This document shows positions 8,369-19,703 of a stretch of 64,000 nucleotides of DNA, in pieces. The stretch comes from Aquibacillus kalidii (lineage in GTDB: Bacteria > Bacillota > Bacilli > Bacillales > Amphibacillaceae), in assembly GCF_014280935.1 (NCBI RefSeq), contig NZ_JACLZI010000056.1, positions 1-64,000 of the forward strand, given 5' to 3'. A model generated the notes under the pieces. The model saw only the letters and a program-made list of their open reading frames with translations, was not told the DNA's origin and searched no databases. The translations under genes and the position numbers were made by a program. Each line of letters opens with the position of its first letter. The first letter of the stretch is position 1.

Positions 8369-9007
8369 CTAGACAGATATTTTTTTACCATAGTGATATC
8401 CAATACAGCATACAGGATAGAAAAATCCAGTTAATAAAATACACACTAAAATAAAAGGGATAGTTAAAAACGGTTGAAACCATTCATATGGAATTAACTT
8501 AAACACAGTTAGATTCATCAACACGATATTTGGGACAATGCTATAACTAAATGTCTTTTTAAGTAACTTACTTCCTCTAGGACCAAATTCCTTACCAACC
8601 TCATAGCCGAGTAATACCCAAAAAATGAGATAAATCATGATAATAAGAAACGGGATGTTAACCAATCTATCCCACATGAATTCAACCCATCTCCAATTCA
8701 TCTTGTTATAGACAACAGTAAGCATTCCACCACCGATAAACATACAAAAGTTCATCATGACAAATAACCATTGTATTTTTTGCGGGGTGATCCCTAATTC
8801 TTTCCACCAAATTGCAGCAATATCTTTTGGAGAACCTAATCGTTCCACTAGTTGGAGCTTAAGATCTGCTATTATTCCCTTCTGTTCCAATTCGGTTATC
8901 AATTGCTCCACGTGTATTTGATATTCATCTATTATTTCCTGTTTATTTGGACATTCACCTAAAGCGGTCTCTAACTCCCTTAGAAATGGTTGGGCTTTAG
9001 ATTTCAT
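8369..9007 (-). CDS. HAAS/DUF1700-type membrane protein partnered with PadR
   Basis: A 212-residue protein. The N-terminal 75 residues are soluble and helical ([22 protein letters not shown], then [11 protein letters not shown]) and resemble the HAAS signalling domain of DUF1700 proteins. Four to five hydrophobic segments follow from about residue 80. It overlaps the upstream padR gene by four bases (ATGA-type junction). Such pairs are common in Firmicutes, and the HAAS domain is thought to couple to the PadR regulator. That role here is an inference. Confidence 0.7.
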   Translation of the reverse strand: MKSKAQPFLRELETALGECPNKQEIIDEYQIHVEQLITELEQKGIIADLKLQLVERLGSPKDIAAIWWKELGITPQKIQWLFVMMNFCMFIGGGMLTVVYNKMNWRWVEFMWDRLVNIPFLIIMIYLIFWVLLGYEVGKEFGPRGSKLLKKTFSYSIVPNIVLMNLTVFKLIPYEWFQPFLTIPFILVCILLTGFFYPVCCIGYHYGKKISV

Positions 9008-9336
9008 GATTCATTTCTCCCAATCAATTTGTTTATCACTTGAACATAGCGATGCCACTCGCTTGTTTTTTCCTTTAAAATTTCTTGTCCTTCGCTTGTT
9101 ATCCGATAGTATTTACGAGCCGGCCCCTTTTGTTGATTTTGCCAATAGCAATCGATATATGCTTGCTTCTCTAACTTATGTAAAGCAGGATATAGCGTCC
9201 CTTCCTTTACTTGAAGGTTGTAGTCACTTCGTTTGTCCATTTCCTTCACTAACTCATAGCCGTACATATTACGCTCTTCTAATAGCTGCAATATCAAAAG
9301 AGATGTACTCCCTTTAACAAGTTCACGATTAAACAT
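9004..9336 (-). CDS. PadR family transcriptional regulator
   Basis: A 110-residue winged-helix regulator. [22 protein letters not shown] and [18 protein letters not shown] are the PadR signature, and the wing is the [10 protein letters not shown] stretch. The ATG at 9336, seven bases after AGGTG, is preferred over an in-frame GTG three codons upstream. It probably represses its own operon with the membrane protein that overlaps its stop codon. The palindrome expected for a PadR operator was not clearly found in the 170 bases upstream. Confidence 0.85.
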   Translation of the reverse strand: MFNRELVKGSTSLLILQLLEERNMYGYELVKEMDKRSDYNLQVKEGTLYPALHKLEKQAYIDCYWQNQQKGPARKYYRITSEGQEILKEKTSEWHRYVQVINKLIGRNES

Positions 9337-9461
9337 TATTATCACCTACCTAGAATAAAAAGGTATAGAGTTATCATAAAACAACCGTGTACAAAATTCA
9401 AGTAAATATTTACCACTCCTCCTATCTCATAAGGCTAGGATCTTTCAAACAACCAAATGAA

Positions 9462-9495
9462 AAGGAAGTACCCTTTAACTTGCAGGTACTTCCTT
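9462..9495 (-). terminator. terminator of addB-addA
   Basis: An 11-bp perfect stem (AAGGAAGTACC and complement) with a 12-base loop runs into TTTT on the minus strand, 13 bases after the addA stop. Confidence 0.8.
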
Positions 9496-9507
9496 CACCA
9501 ATCCTTA

Positions 9508-12500
9508 TCACTTTACATCTATCAACAGTGCTTTATCAAGAAAATATAAGTATTTCTCGTTGATAGGTTTTTTCCATATATCTTCTAGTGCCTTGGAATA
9601 TAACTCTATTTGTACAGTATATCGTTCTTTTAATTTGGCTTTTAACTCTGGAGTTACTTCTTCCGTGATTTGGTCTGTCTTATAATCCAATAGGATGAAT
9701 CCATCATCTACTGGAATTAAGCAATCTATAACCCCTTGAATTAAAACCTTTTCGTCTGTTTCTTCTTGCCAATTATGATACACTTCATTCGCTTTGAGTG
9801 TATAACTAAATGGTACCTCACGGTGAATTACCGGTGATTTAATCATTCTCTCGGCAATATCGGTAGCAAGAAACCGTTCGATAGCGTCTAGGTTAACCAC
9901 TTCGGCTTCATCCTGCGTCAATATTTCCTTTATTACCATATGTGAAACAAACTCTTCTATTTCACTACTATTCCATTTTTTTGTTAAAGGAAGATGCTGT
10001 AGAACCGTATGCATAATTGTTCCGATCTCAGCAGCAGTTAGGCGTTTCTCTTTTTGCATGAACTTTGGTCGCTTTACGATCGGCGCTTTAAACGGTTGTA
10101 TTAATTCGAGATCACTGTAGTCATCTTTTACTTCACGTTGGCGTTTAATTTCCGTAACAGATTGCTTCGCGCGGAAACTAGATGCGAACTGATGTGGATA
10201 ATTATAAGCAAGACGGTCTGCAACAAGCTCGTCTAGTTTTCCATCTGTCTGATCAATTGGTTTCCAGTCATTTATCGCCTTTTGCAAACTTTCCTCTTGC
10301 TGTGCTTCTATTTCATTTAACTTAGAATATTCGCTACCATGAACAAGCCTTACCTTCCAACTTGAAATGTCTTCGCGAATGTCATCTGGTACTTGAACGC
10401 TTATATCGACTGTACGTAAAACATCGTTATGCTTGTGACGGATTAGGGATGGTCCTACCCAATCTAAGTAGGTCTTCGCTTCTAACCTGTAATGTGGAGG
10501 TAATACCCAGTCCTTGTGTTCCACAATTTCTTGCCACTTCTCCTGCTTCTTCTCAAAGGATGCAACATTACCAACCATAACAAGCTTTTCTTTTGCCCGC
10601 GTTAGTGCTACATATAAAACACGCATTTCCTCAGCCCACAATTCACGTTGCTTTTCTTTTTTTAAGGCATGATATGCTAGTGTTGGGTACATGATACGTT
10701 TCTCTGGATCAATGAACTTACTACCGAACCCTAAGTCTTTATGCAACAAATATTTCTGACGGAGATCTTGCTGGTTAAACTGCTTGTCCATTGCTCCAAC
10801 AATTACTACAGGAAACTCGAGTCCTTTACTTTTGTGTATTGTCATGATTCGGACAACATCTTCCTGTTCCCCTAATGCCCGTGCTGCACCTAAATCGTCA
10901 CCTTTCTCTTCCATACGCTCGATAAAACGTAGAAAACGGAATAATCCTCGGAACGAAGTAGATTCGTAGGCTCTAGCTCGATCATAAAGGGCTCTTAGAT
11001 TAGCCTGACGTTGCCTTCCACCAGGAATACCACCAACAAAATCATAATAACCTGTTTCCCGATAGATTTGCCAAACTAGTTCAGATAAAGCTCCCTGTCT
11101 AGCTCGAACTCGCCAGTCACTTAGCTGTCTTAAGAATTGTTCTATTTGCTTTTGTTTCCCTCTATCTACGGTATCATTCATAAATGTTAGTAAGGCATCG
11201 TAATAAGATGTTCGTTTCTTTGCCAACCTAATTTGCGCAAGGTCTTCTTCATCTAATCCTACAATTGGAGAACGTAATACGGATGCTAACGGAATATCTT
11301 GCTTTGGATTATCAATTACTTTTAACAGGCTCAGCATCACTTTAATTTCGATTGCTTCAAAATAACCTGTGGAAAGTTCGGCATATACAGGTATTCCCTG
11401 TTGTTTTAGTTCCTCCGTAATCGTTGGTGCCCAGGTCATCGAACGTAACAAAATAACGATATCGCGGTATTGAATATTACGCTGTGATCCAGTACCCTTA
11501 TCTACTACTTGCATTGGAGATTCGTCACGATTTCCGATCCAACGATTGATCATTTGGCCATATGCTCTAGCTTCAATTTGGGCTTTCTCTAAATCTTGAA
11601 ATTCTTCCCCTTCAGCCTGATCCGCATCTTTTTCCTCTTGAACTTCTCGGTCAATAATGAGGAGTTCAGCTTCTGTATCGGACAAAGTTAATTCATCATA
11701 AATTTTATTGGAATATATTAATTCTGCATCCTGCTCGTAATTCATCTCACCGACCTCTTCATTTAGTAGTTGTCTAAATATATAATTGGTCGCTGATAAT
11801 ACTTGTTCCCTACTTCTAAAATTACGTGCTAAATCGATCCGTTTTGCTGGATGATCGTGGTTCGCAAATTGCTTATATTTGTCCATAAACAATGTAGGCT
11901 CAGCATGTCGAAAGCGATAAATACTTTGTTTAACATCCCCAACCATGAACATGTTTCCATTTCCTTCTCGATCAGACATTAGTGAAATAATAGATTCCTG
12001 AACAAGATTTGTATCCTGATATTCATCCACTAATAACTCAGAAAAACGCTTTTGGAGATCCGTAGCAACAGCAGATGGCTTAATCTGATCAGGTGATGAA
12101 TCCTCCGACATTAAAAGCCTCAACGCATAATGCTCTAAATCAGAAAAATCGACTAGTGCTTTTTCTTTTTTAGCTTGTGTAAATCGTTCCTTGAATTCCT
12201 TAACAAGCACTGTTAACTGCATAATAGTTGGATATAATCCAGCCATGTCAGACAAATAAGAAGATAGCTTTCTGGAAAACCAATCACCAGCTAAATCATT
12301 CCATCTTTTTTTATAACTATTTCTTAAATTTTTTAGTCTTTCTTTCTTAGCTTCGTCACACTCTACTTTTTTACGTGACAATGCCGCAAACTTTGCTTCA
12401 GTGAATACGCGTTGCATATCATCCCAAGAAAATTTTAGCATTGCACTTGCTTCATTGATTAAAGCAAAGTCTGACTCTATTGCTTCTGCATAGTGGTATG

Positions 12501-13236
12501 GACCATCGCTTTCTTTCGTAAGTTCCATAGCAGCGTTCGCTTCAGCATGCATGGCCTGAAGCTGACTAGCTACTTCTCTCTTTAAAATGGAAAGCCATTC
12601 AATTGACGTTTCATCTTCATCTTCAGCCACATGATACATTTTTGTCATATTGTCTAGCCAAGCATCTGGCCAGGGGTTTTGTGTTGCAAAGTCATAAAGC
12701 GTTAAGATTAGTTCTTCTACATCTAGATCACTTCTATCATTAGAAAAACGATCGACAACTGCAAAAAAGGCGGCTTGTTCCTCTCCTTCTTTTCCATACC
12801 ATTCCTCGAATAAATCCTCTAACACTTCTTGTCGGATCATATCTCCCTCTACGTCATCTGCAATTCTAAACGCTGGATCAATATCAAGTAAGTAAGCATA
12901 CTTGCGAACTAATTCCATACAAAAAGAATGTAGGGTTGAAATCGAAGCACGTTGCAACAACGATAACTGTTTCTTTAAATGAGTGGAAGAAGGATTGGCC
13001 TCTAATGCTGCTTCCAATGCTTCACCAACCCGATTACGCATTTCCTGTGCTGCTGCATTAGTAAATGTCACTACTAGTAAGGAGTCAATATCAATTGGAT
13101 TATCCTTATTTAGCAGCTTTTGAATAATACGTTCCACAAGCACTGCTGTTTTACCAGAACCCGCTGCTGCAGCAACTAGAATATCGCTTCCACTTGAATA
13201 AATCGCTTGCTCTTGTTCTTTCGTCCATTGTGGCAT
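9508..13236 (-). CDS. addA: AddA, helicase-nuclease subunit of AddAB
   Basis: A 1242-residue ATP-dependent 3'-5' helicase and nuclease that, with AddB, resects double-strand breaks until Chi (the RecBCD counterpart). Walker A AAGSGKT is at 24-30, and ELLVDEYQDTN (Walker B, UvrD type) lies near residue 405. GDVKQSIYRFR, the LARNFRSR motif and RIMTIHKSKGLEFP follow in order. The C-terminal RecB-like nuclease motif ILLDYKTD is near residue 1190. Length matches the family. The ATG directly abuts the addB stop (TAAATG), so the two are translationally coupled. Confidence 0.96.
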   Translation of the reverse strand: MPQWTKEQEQAIYSSGSDILVAAAAGSGKTAVLVERIIQKLLNKDNPIDIDSLLVVTFTNAAAQEMRNRVGEALEAALEANPSSTHLKKQLSLLQRASISTLHSFCMELVRKYAYLLDIDPAFRIADDVEGDMIRQEVLEDLFEEWYGKEGEEQAAFFAVVDRFSNDRSDLDVEELILTLYDFATQNPWPDAWLDNMTKMYHVAEDEDETSIEWLSILKREVASQLQAMHAEANAAMELTKESDGPYHYAEAIESDFALINEASAMLKFSWDDMQRVFTEAKFAALSRKKVECDEAKKERLKNLRNSYKKRWNDLAGDWFSRKLSSYLSDMAGLYPTIMQLTVLVKEFKERFTQAKKEKALVDFSDLEHYALRLLMSEDSSPDQIKPSAVATDLQKRFSELLVDEYQDTNLVQESIISLMSDREGNGNMFMVGDVKQSIYRFRHAEPTLFMDKYKQFANHDHPAKRIDLARNFRSREQVLSATNYIFRQLLNEEVGEMNYEQDAELIYSNKIYDELTLSDTEAELLIIDREVQEEKDADQAEGEEFQDLEKAQIEARAYGQMINRWIGNRDESPMQVVDKGTGSQRNIQYRDIVILLRSMTWAPTITEELKQQGIPVYAELSTGYFEAIEIKVMLSLLKVIDNPKQDIPLASVLRSPIVGLDEEDLAQIRLAKKRTSYYDALLTFMNDTVDRGKQKQIEQFLRQLSDWRVRARQGALSELVWQIYRETGYYDFVGGIPGGRQRQANLRALYDRARAYESTSFRGLFRFLRFIERMEEKGDDLGAARALGEQEDVVRIMTIHKSKGLEFPVVIVGAMDKQFNQQDLRQKYLLHKDLGFGSKFIDPEKRIMYPTLAYHALKKEKQRELWAEEMRVLYVALTRAKEKLVMVGNVASFEKKQEKWQEIVEHKDWVLPPHYRLEAKTYLDWVGPSLIRHKHNDVLRTVDISVQVPDDIREDISSWKVRLVHGSEYSKLNEIEAQQEESLQKAINDWKPIDQTDGKLDELVADRLAYNYPHQFASSFRAKQSVTEIKRQREVKDDYSDLELIQPFKAPIVKRPKFMQKEKRLTAAEIGTIMHTVLQHLPLTKKWNSSEIEEFVSHMVIKEILTQDEAEVVNLDAIERFLATDIAERMIKSPVIHREVPFSYTLKANEVYHNWQEETDEKVLIQGVIDCLIPVDDGFILLDYKTDQITEEVTPELKAKLKERYTVQIELYSKALEDIWKKPINEKYLYFLDKALLIDVK

Positions 13237-16200
13237 TTAGCCTTCCTCCCTTCTTTTTATAGCTTCTAATACATCTTCATCTTTCATATCTTGTAGTTTA
13301 CGATAGTTATTCTCTTCTAAAGTTGGATCAAACTGACACACTGACTTAAAGTCACAATACGTACATGCTGTTTGTTGCTTATGCTGATAAGGATTTAATT
13401 GAACCCCACCACTCGTTATATCTACACCAGCAGTTATCATTAAATCCCTTATATAACCTTGAAGCTGTTCAAAGGTTTCCGGTTGTGCGGTGCTAGAACC
13501 CTTACGGAAATCCCCATTATTTTTTAAGCCAGCTGGAACAATTGTACTAGAACCACTGTCCAAATTTGTATCCATCATTTTTACGATTTGCTCATTTTCT
13601 ACTAAAAGACCTTGCATCTTAAACTTCTTAAAAATTTCTTTTTCAATGGATTTGTCATCTAACTTTTTATTTCCTGATATCATTGGATTATGAACATGGA
13701 AATAAAGGACACCTGCTGGCGTTGCTTTTGTACCAAGCCATTTCTCTGAATTAGATAAAACAACATCTAAATAAGCCAACATCTGTAAAGCTAACCCATA
13801 ATATACTTCTACTAAATTCAATCCTTTAGAACTAGATTTATAGTCAATAATTCTTAAATATAGCTCTTCTTGATTGAGCGCACGGTCTACTCTATCGATT
13901 CTTCCCCTTAACATTAATTCAAAGCCATTAGGTAGCTCTAGACTAATTGGCGCTAACTGATTACCAGGCCCAAACCCTAATTCTAAACCAACTGGAGAGA
14001 ATTGACTTTGCCTTGATTGCTCACTTAATACAAAAGTTGCTCTAGCTATAATATCCAATAACTTTTGTTGAATAAATTGATAGCGATTGGAACTATGCAA
14101 GATTTGGTGTTGCAAAACTGGTGCTAGACTAGTTACTGCACGATTTGCATATTTTCTAGATTCAGCTTGATAGATTTGTGAAAAGTCTAAGCCCTCCTCC
14201 TGAATCCATTCGGTTATTTTCTTTAGTGCCTCATGAAATAACTGGCCAATATCAGGTGCATCTAACTTATAGGTTTGTCTTTCCTCTAATCCTAAGCTGT
14301 AACGAGCAAAATGCTGATAAGAACAACGGTGATACATTTCTAATCTAGACACACTAGCCTTAATTTGGGTTGGATAGATTTGTTTAACTGTTTCCTCTGA
14401 TAATTTTTTAGGCTCATTTTTATAAAATAAACTTTGAAGTATTTTGTTTGTAGTTCCATCCCTTTCAGAATGAGAGATATACCAATTCAACACACTCCAC
14501 CATACTGGATCAATTGGATAACCTCGGAATTTCCTTGCAAGCTGAGCTGTTAAAGCAGATCTTGTTTTTACAGGTGTTGTAACAAATCGTTCCGCCTCTG
14601 TCATTTCCTCTGGATCTTGTAAGAGAATATGGTGCTGACAGGCAGGAAACAAATCCTCGATCCTCTTGATAAGCTGGGAAGCTACCTTTAATTTCCCTTC
14701 TTCGTTACTTAATGGATAGCTAATCCAAAGTCTATCGGAAGCTGTTGTAAAGGCAAGATATAGATAAAACCAGTCATCTAATAACCTTCGTTTGCTCCCA
14801 TCAGCTAATTTCATTCCTTGGATCGCAAGTAATTCCCTTTCTTCTTCTGAGATCATCCCATCAGAACTTGGTTTCATTGGCCAAATTCCCTCGTTAACCC
14901 CTAGCAATAATGCACATTTAACTTCACTCATACGCGAACGATCAATGGTACCTGTCACAACATGATCCATACTTGGTGGTACATGGGCAAATTTTAACGA
15001 TTCAAACCCAGTATCTAAAGTAGCCCTGAATACCTGTAGAGACATTTTTTCATTGCCTGCAATTTCAACCATTTCATCTAAAAGTTGGATGACCGCTTCC
15101 CAAACTTGCTCCTGTTCCCTACTTCTTTCAATTCTTCCCTTCTGCTCCAAATCATCTCGTACGCTTTCTAATTGCTCTGAAACTCCCATTGATTCTAGCC
15201 ATTCAAATATGATTACCGCTTTGTCCTGAATGGTTGCTGCATCTCTTAGTTTTTCATCGAAAGCTTGAATTGCTTTTACTACTTGATTACGGTAACGATT
15301 TATCCTCTTTTGCATTTCTTTTTCCTGATCTGTTTGCGACGCTTTATCAAAACCACGGAACCGTTGAAACACCCATTCCTTTTCACTAAACCAACGACTT
15401 CTACCACGAATCCCATACTCTAACACATAATTTTCTAACTCATCGATGGCGTCTTCATCTAATGGGAAATATCGATCGCTCGGAGGGATTAGACCAGTTT
15501 TCAGCACACGAAAAACAGCATCATAACGCCAATTCCCTTCCACAATATCTAAGACTGACCTTAGTAATTCAATTAAAGGATGATTCATCATCGTTCTTTT
15601 TTCATCAATAAAAACTGGAATATCATAATCACTAAATACCGTTTCGATCAAATCGTGATAAACATCTGTTTGTCTAATTAAGAGCGCAATATCCTTAAAG
15701 CGATAGTTTTCCTCTCGAACGAGCCTTAATATCTCTTGAGCAGCACCTTCGACTTCTGCCCGTGGATGTACTGCCTCAGCAATTTGGATCGGCACCTTCC
15801 CTTCATATTTGGGGGCAGGTCTTACATCAAAATATTTCTCCAAATGGGCAAAATAAGGTTTATCTTTAAATGCGCCTTCTGACTCTTCCATTAAATCTAC
15901 TTGTGTATTTATTTGGTTCTCTTTAGCAAGCTTCATTAGTGCAACGTAAGTCTCTTTTGTCTGCGCAAATAGATCAAGTTCGGATATATTATCTTGTGCT
16001 GGCTTGTCCAAGGTTAACGTCACTGATACGTGTTTTACTTTTTGTAAAAGTGCCTCAACAACCAATAATTCCTGAGGAGTAAATCGGTGGAACCCATCTA
16101 CATACACTTCTGCTTCACTTAAAAAATCGGCTTCTCCAATTTTATCAGCTAGCTGCTGTAATTGATCTTCACTGTCAATGTAGTTATCTTTTAATGCATT

Positions 16201-16725
16201 TACTAAATGATCATAAATATAATGAAGATCCTCTAATTTATTACGTAAGGCGATTTCACCTGTGTATTTATGTTGAAATTGATCCATTTCCATCATCTGC
16301 AGGGCTACCATTTCTGGTGTAATTCGGTATCGTTTGAATTCCGTAATCATCGACTCTAATTGTTCCATAAAGCCTTGCTTTTCAATTGCCTTCTGAAACA
16401 TCTTCCAGTCGGTCTTTTTTTCTTCTGCGATTTTTCTTATCATCATTTGGATACCAGTCGAACTCACATATTTCCTAGTTCCCCCACCAGTTTCCTGTAA
16501 GACACGCCATCCAAGTCGTGAAAAGCTAAACACTTGAGCACGAATACTTCCATTTACTTCTTCATCACTTAGAAGTGCATACTCCTGTTGAAACGTCATT
16601 TGATCCGGAACAATATAGATAATTGGTGGACCTTGAGGATTTGTTTTTAGTTTTTGCTTGATTTCTTCCACACACTTTTCACTTTTCCTAGTTGCTGCTT
16701 TTCCTAATATAAATCGAATCCCCAC
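13237..16725 (-). CDS. addB: AddB, nuclease/Fe-S subunit of AddAB
   Basis: A 1162-residue partner of AddA, first in the operon. A degenerate nucleotide-binding N terminus (GIRFILGKAATRKSE, poor Walker A) is followed by an inactivated helicase fold. The C-terminal nuclease domain shows LRIIDYKSSSKG. The 4Fe-4S staple is formed by the Cys in EMYHRCSYQHF together with CTYCDFKSVC near the C terminus. The frame opens 19 codons earlier, but GTG at 16725 lies five bases after AAAGGAGGGG and matches the family start, so it is used. It is divergent from the MFS gene. Confidence 0.95.
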   Translation of the reverse strand: MGIRFILGKAATRKSEKCVEEIKQKLKTNPQGPPIIYIVPDQMTFQQEYALLSDEEVNGSIRAQVFSFSRLGWRVLQETGGGTRKYVSSTGIQMMIRKIAEEKKTDWKMFQKAIEKQGFMEQLESMITEFKRYRITPEMVALQMMEMDQFQHKYTGEIALRNKLEDLHYIYDHLVNALKDNYIDSEDQLQQLADKIGEADFLSEAEVYVDGFHRFTPQELLVVEALLQKVKHVSVTLTLDKPAQDNISELDLFAQTKETYVALMKLAKENQINTQVDLMEESEGAFKDKPYFAHLEKYFDVRPAPKYEGKVPIQIAEAVHPRAEVEGAAQEILRLVREENYRFKDIALLIRQTDVYHDLIETVFSDYDIPVFIDEKRTMMNHPLIELLRSVLDIVEGNWRYDAVFRVLKTGLIPPSDRYFPLDEDAIDELENYVLEYGIRGRSRWFSEKEWVFQRFRGFDKASQTDQEKEMQKRINRYRNQVVKAIQAFDEKLRDAATIQDKAVIIFEWLESMGVSEQLESVRDDLEQKGRIERSREQEQVWEAVIQLLDEMVEIAGNEKMSLQVFRATLDTGFESLKFAHVPPSMDHVVTGTIDRSRMSEVKCALLLGVNEGIWPMKPSSDGMISEEERELLAIQGMKLADGSKRRLLDDWFYLYLAFTTASDRLWISYPLSNEEGKLKVASQLIKRIEDLFPACQHHILLQDPEEMTEAERFVTTPVKTRSALTAQLARKFRGYPIDPVWWSVLNWYISHSERDGTTNKILQSLFYKNEPKKLSEETVKQIYPTQIKASVSRLEMYHRCSYQHFARYSLGLEERQTYKLDAPDIGQLFHEALKKITEWIQEEGLDFSQIYQAESRKYANRAVTSLAPVLQHQILHSSNRYQFIQQKLLDIIARATFVLSEQSRQSQFSPVGLELGFGPGNQLAPISLELPNGFELMLRGRIDRVDRALNQEELYLRIIDYKSSSKGLNLVEVYYGLALQMLAYLDVVLSNSEKWLGTKATPAGVLYFHVHNPMISGNKKLDDKSIEKEIFKKFKMQGLLVENEQIVKMMDTNLDSGSSTIVPAGLKNNGDFRKGSSTAQPETFEQLQGYIRDLMITAGVDITSGGVQLNPYQHKQQTACTYCDFKSVCQFDPTLEENNYRKLQDMKDEDVLEAIKRREEG

Positions 16726-16809
16726 ACTAGCCCCTCCTTTATTTTTCTGCACACAAAAGTTGCGTACTTTCATATAGTACAATAGTCTATTTTACTGAGG
16801 TGACTCTGT

Positions 16810-17955
16810 ATGTCCAAGTCAACCACAACTGCAATTGTTTTCATTTACTGCTCCGTTTTCATAGCAAGTAGTATCTACGTAATGATCCCATTACACCCAC
16901 AACTAGCTAGCCTGTTCGATGCGTCTATACAACTTGTATCGCTAACGAGCACACTATTTGTTTTACCTTATTCGTTTGGTTTACTTTTATTTGGAATGCT
17001 TGCTGAACGCTTTTCCTTACGTACTCTTTTACTTATCGGTATGGCTTTACTTTCCACCGTGACCGGTCTATTGAGTATCAGCGATTCCATCTATACTTTA
17101 ATTGTATTACGTATTTTTCAAGGGATATTAGCTGCAAGCTTTGCCCCTATTACATTTGCTTATTGTTTTCAGCATTTCAAAGGCTCATTTCAAGCATTTG
17201 TAATCGCAATGGTTAATACTGGATTTTTATTTGCTGGTGTTTTTGGACAAATGATCTCAGCATTTTTTGCGGAAACATTTTCCTATCATGCTGTCTTTAT
17301 AGCCTTTTGCTGTTTCTATTTAAGCTGCCTAGTTGGCCTATTTTTCACTTTATCATCTACAACTAAATCTAATAGCACTGTATCCTTAAAAATAAAGCAA
17401 CTGTATCTTACTATTCTATCATGTTTTCGTAATCAATCCTTGAAAAAGCTTTACAGTATAACGTTTTTCCTACTATTTACGATTATGTTATTTTATGGTT
17501 CATTGGAAATATATTTGTATAAACAAACGAATGTGTTTCCTATTTCGTTACAATTAATAAGAGTAATCAGTTTGCTTGGCATCTTACCTGCTTTCTTTGT
17601 AAGTAGGTTAGTTAAGCAGTATGAAGCGAAAACAATTTTGAGGGTCCAGCTAGGGGTAATGATTATTGGGTTCATTCCAGCTATCCTAAGTATTAATGTC
17701 TATACAGTTGTGATTGCTTCGCTTTCTATGATAGCGTCGACCTCTTTAACAATTCCTATGGTCGTACTACTTGTCGGGAAGTACGCACAACAAAATAAGG
17801 CAACCGCTGTATCATTCTACTCCTTCGTCCTCTTAATTGGAGCTAGCATAGGCTCTGTTTTAGCAGCCACCCTTTCATTTGAAACGATTCTTATGAGCAT
17901 TCCAATTTTATTTATTTGTATACTGTTTATTGCTGCAAGACTACCTTCTGGATAA
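16810..17955 (+). CDS. MFS transporter, YhjO/YybF-like drug exporter family
   Basis: A 381-residue major facilitator protein with about twelve hydrophobic segments. The loop between segments 2 and 3 reads GMLAERFSLRTLLLIGM, a variant of the MFS motif A. Segment 4 carries LRIFQGILAASFAPI, as in drug:H+ antiporters of the Bcr/Ydh type. The substrate cannot be told from the sequence. It starts behind GAGGTG and ends at a strong bidirectional terminator shared with the convergent opuD. Confidence 0.75.
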   Translation: MSKSTTTAIVFIYCSVFIASSIYVMIPLHPQLASLFDASIQLVSLTSTLFVLPYSFGLLLFGMLAERFSLRTLLLIGMALLSTVTGLLSISDSIYTLIVLRIFQGILAASFAPITFAYCFQHFKGSFQAFVIAMVNTGFLFAGVFGQMISAFFAETFSYHAVFIAFCCFYLSCLVGLFFTLSSTTKSNSTVSLKIKQLYLTILSCFRNQSLKKLYSITFFLLFTIMLFYGSLEIYLYKQTNVFPISLQLIRVISLLGILPAFFVSRLVKQYEAKTILRVQLGVMIIGFIPAILSINVYTVVIASLSMIASTSLTIPMVVLLVGKYAQQNKATAVSFYSFVLLIGASIGSVLAATLSFETILMSIPILFICILFIAARLPSG

Positions 17956-17976
17956 CCATTAATCTTAAAAACCCAC

Positions 17977-18016
17977 AAAAAAGACAGATGAGAATTAAAT
18001 CTCATCTGTCTTTTTT
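17977..18016. terminator. bidirectional terminator between MFS gene and opuD
   Basis: A 17-bp perfect inverted repeat, A/T-flanked with core GACAGATGAGA, has a 6-base loop. A and T runs on either side serve both strands. The opuD stop codon lies within the loop, so the stem encodes its last residues. Confidence 0.9.
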
Positions 18017-19530
18017 TGTACATTTTTTCTAGGTTTTGGCTTAAAGTAAAGCCCTAATTCTTTTTTCTCTTTTGATAAGGATCGATAGAGCGAGACCATC
18101 ATGAGTGCCATTATAAACGAGAATGGAAATGCTGCGATAATTAAAGCATTTTGCAATGCTTGAAGTCCTCCACTAAACAGTAAGGTTAAAGCAACTGTTG
18201 ACTGCGCAATACCCCATGTTAATTTCACACTATTAGACGGGGTTAGAGAACCATAAGTTGTTTGCATTCCTAGTACAAATGTCGCGGAGTCCGCAGATGT
18301 AATAAAAAAGGTACTTATTAACACAATAGCTACAATGGATAACACTTGTGAACCAGGAAATTCATTAAAAATAGCAAACAGTACTTCCTCTGTTGCATAT
18401 TGTGTCAAATCAACATTACCAATACTCTGAATGTCAATTGCTGATGTTCCAAACGTTGTAAACCAAATAAAGCTCACTAATGCTGGTAATAATAAGACGC
18501 CAATGATAAACTCTCGAATCGTTCTTCCTCGCGATACACGTGCAATAAAAATCCCAACAAATGGCGACCAAGAAATCCACCATGCCCAATAAAATATTGT
18601 CCAGCCATTAATCCAATCACGGTGATCTTGATTCAAGGGAGCAATACGAAAACTCATTTGGGCAAGATTTTGTATATAACCACCAATTGAATCTGTAAAC
18701 ATGTTTAGAATTAAAATGGTCGGGCCAATAAAAAATGTTAATACAAGTAAAGTAATCGCTAATACCATATTTGTATTACTCAAGTACTTTATCCCTTTCC
18801 CCAAACCAGACCATGCTGAAATCATAAATAAGACAGTAACTGATGCTATAATAATAAATTGTACAGTTATATTATTAGGAATCTTAAATAAGTAAGATAA
18901 TCCACCATTAATTTGTGCAGCGCCAAATCCTAGTGTAGTGGCAACGCCTATTACTGTGGCAAAAACAGCTAGAACGTCTACAACGATTCCTAGAGGACCT
19001 TCCATACTTTTTCCTAGTACTGGCTTTAATGTTGCTGATATCAAGCCTGGTTCATCTTTCCTAAACTTATAATATGCTAACGCTAAAGCGACAATAGCAT
19101 ATATTCCCCAAGCATGAATACCCCAGTGGAAAAAGGTGTACCTCATTGCTTCTTTCTGCGCTTGGTTTGTTCCAGCATCCGCTAATGGAGGACTCATGAA
19201 GTGGGAGAGTGGTTCTGCCGCTCCCCAAAATACAAGGCCTATACCCATTCCAGCACTAAACAGCATCGCAAACCATGTTCCTTTGGAATACTCAGGTTCC
19301 TCATCAGCTTTTCCTAATTTGATTGTACCTACAGGACTAAATATAAGAAATACACAAAATATAACGATGATGGTTACTAAAATAAGATAGTACCACCCAA
19401 ATGTTGATGTAATTATTTTTTGGATATTTGCTGTAATTTCTTCAAAACTATTTGGCGTTGCTGCACCAAAAATTACAGCTACTAGTACAATGGCAAGTGT
19501 AATCCAAAATACACTGGATACCTTCTTCAT
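17995..19530 (-). CDS. opuD: BCCT family glycine betaine transporter OpuD
   Basis: A 511-residue sodium-coupled secondary carrier for glycine betaine, with twelve predicted transmembrane segments. The family hallmarks are visible: [18 protein letters not shown], the [11 protein letters not shown] stretch and the [28 protein letters not shown] signature of segment 8 and its following loop (tryptophan-rich substrate box). The basic C-terminal tail ([15 protein letters not shown]) suits an osmosensing domain. It is monocistronic. It complements the ABC-type OpuA system at 48-51 kb. Choline or carnitine as substrates cannot be excluded. Confidence 0.88.
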   Translation of the reverse strand: MKKVSSVFWITLAIVLVAVIFGAATPNSFEEITANIQKIITSTFGWYYLILVTIIVIFCVFLIFSPVGTIKLGKADEEPEYSKGTWFAMLFSAGMGIGLVFWGAAEPLSHFMSPPLADAGTNQAQKEAMRYTFFHWGIHAWGIYAIVALALAYYKFRKDEPGLISATLKPVLGKSMEGPLGIVVDVLAVFATVIGVATTLGFGAAQINGGLSYLFKIPNNITVQFIIIASVTVLFMISAWSGLGKGIKYLSNTNMVLAITLLVLTFFIGPTILILNMFTDSIGGYIQNLAQMSFRIAPLNQDHRDWINGWTIFYWAWWISWSPFVGIFIARVSRGRTIREFIIGVLLLPALVSFIWFTTFGTSAIDIQSIGNVDLTQYATEEVLFAIFNEFPGSQVLSIVAIVLISTFFITSADSATFVLGMQTTYGSLTPSNSVKLTWGIAQSTVALTLLFSGGLQALQNALIIAAFPFSFIMALMMVSLYRSLSKEKKELGLYFKPKPRKNVQKKTDEI

Positions 19531-19703
19531 AAACTTCTCCTCTCGATTAATAATTGCAAATAGTATATTACCCAGTTATCTATATTACATAAACCTACAT
19601 TTTTCAACAACCTTCTTTTCTTATAATTCCTAATTACTTTCTACCTATTCATTTCAAAAGTTTTGTGTAGATCGTCTTGTTCACTCTCATGTTTTATCTA
19701 AAT

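Noticed and set aside
10784-10969. short frames antisense to addA
   Set aside because: They mirror conserved helicase motifs, and no ribosome site is present.
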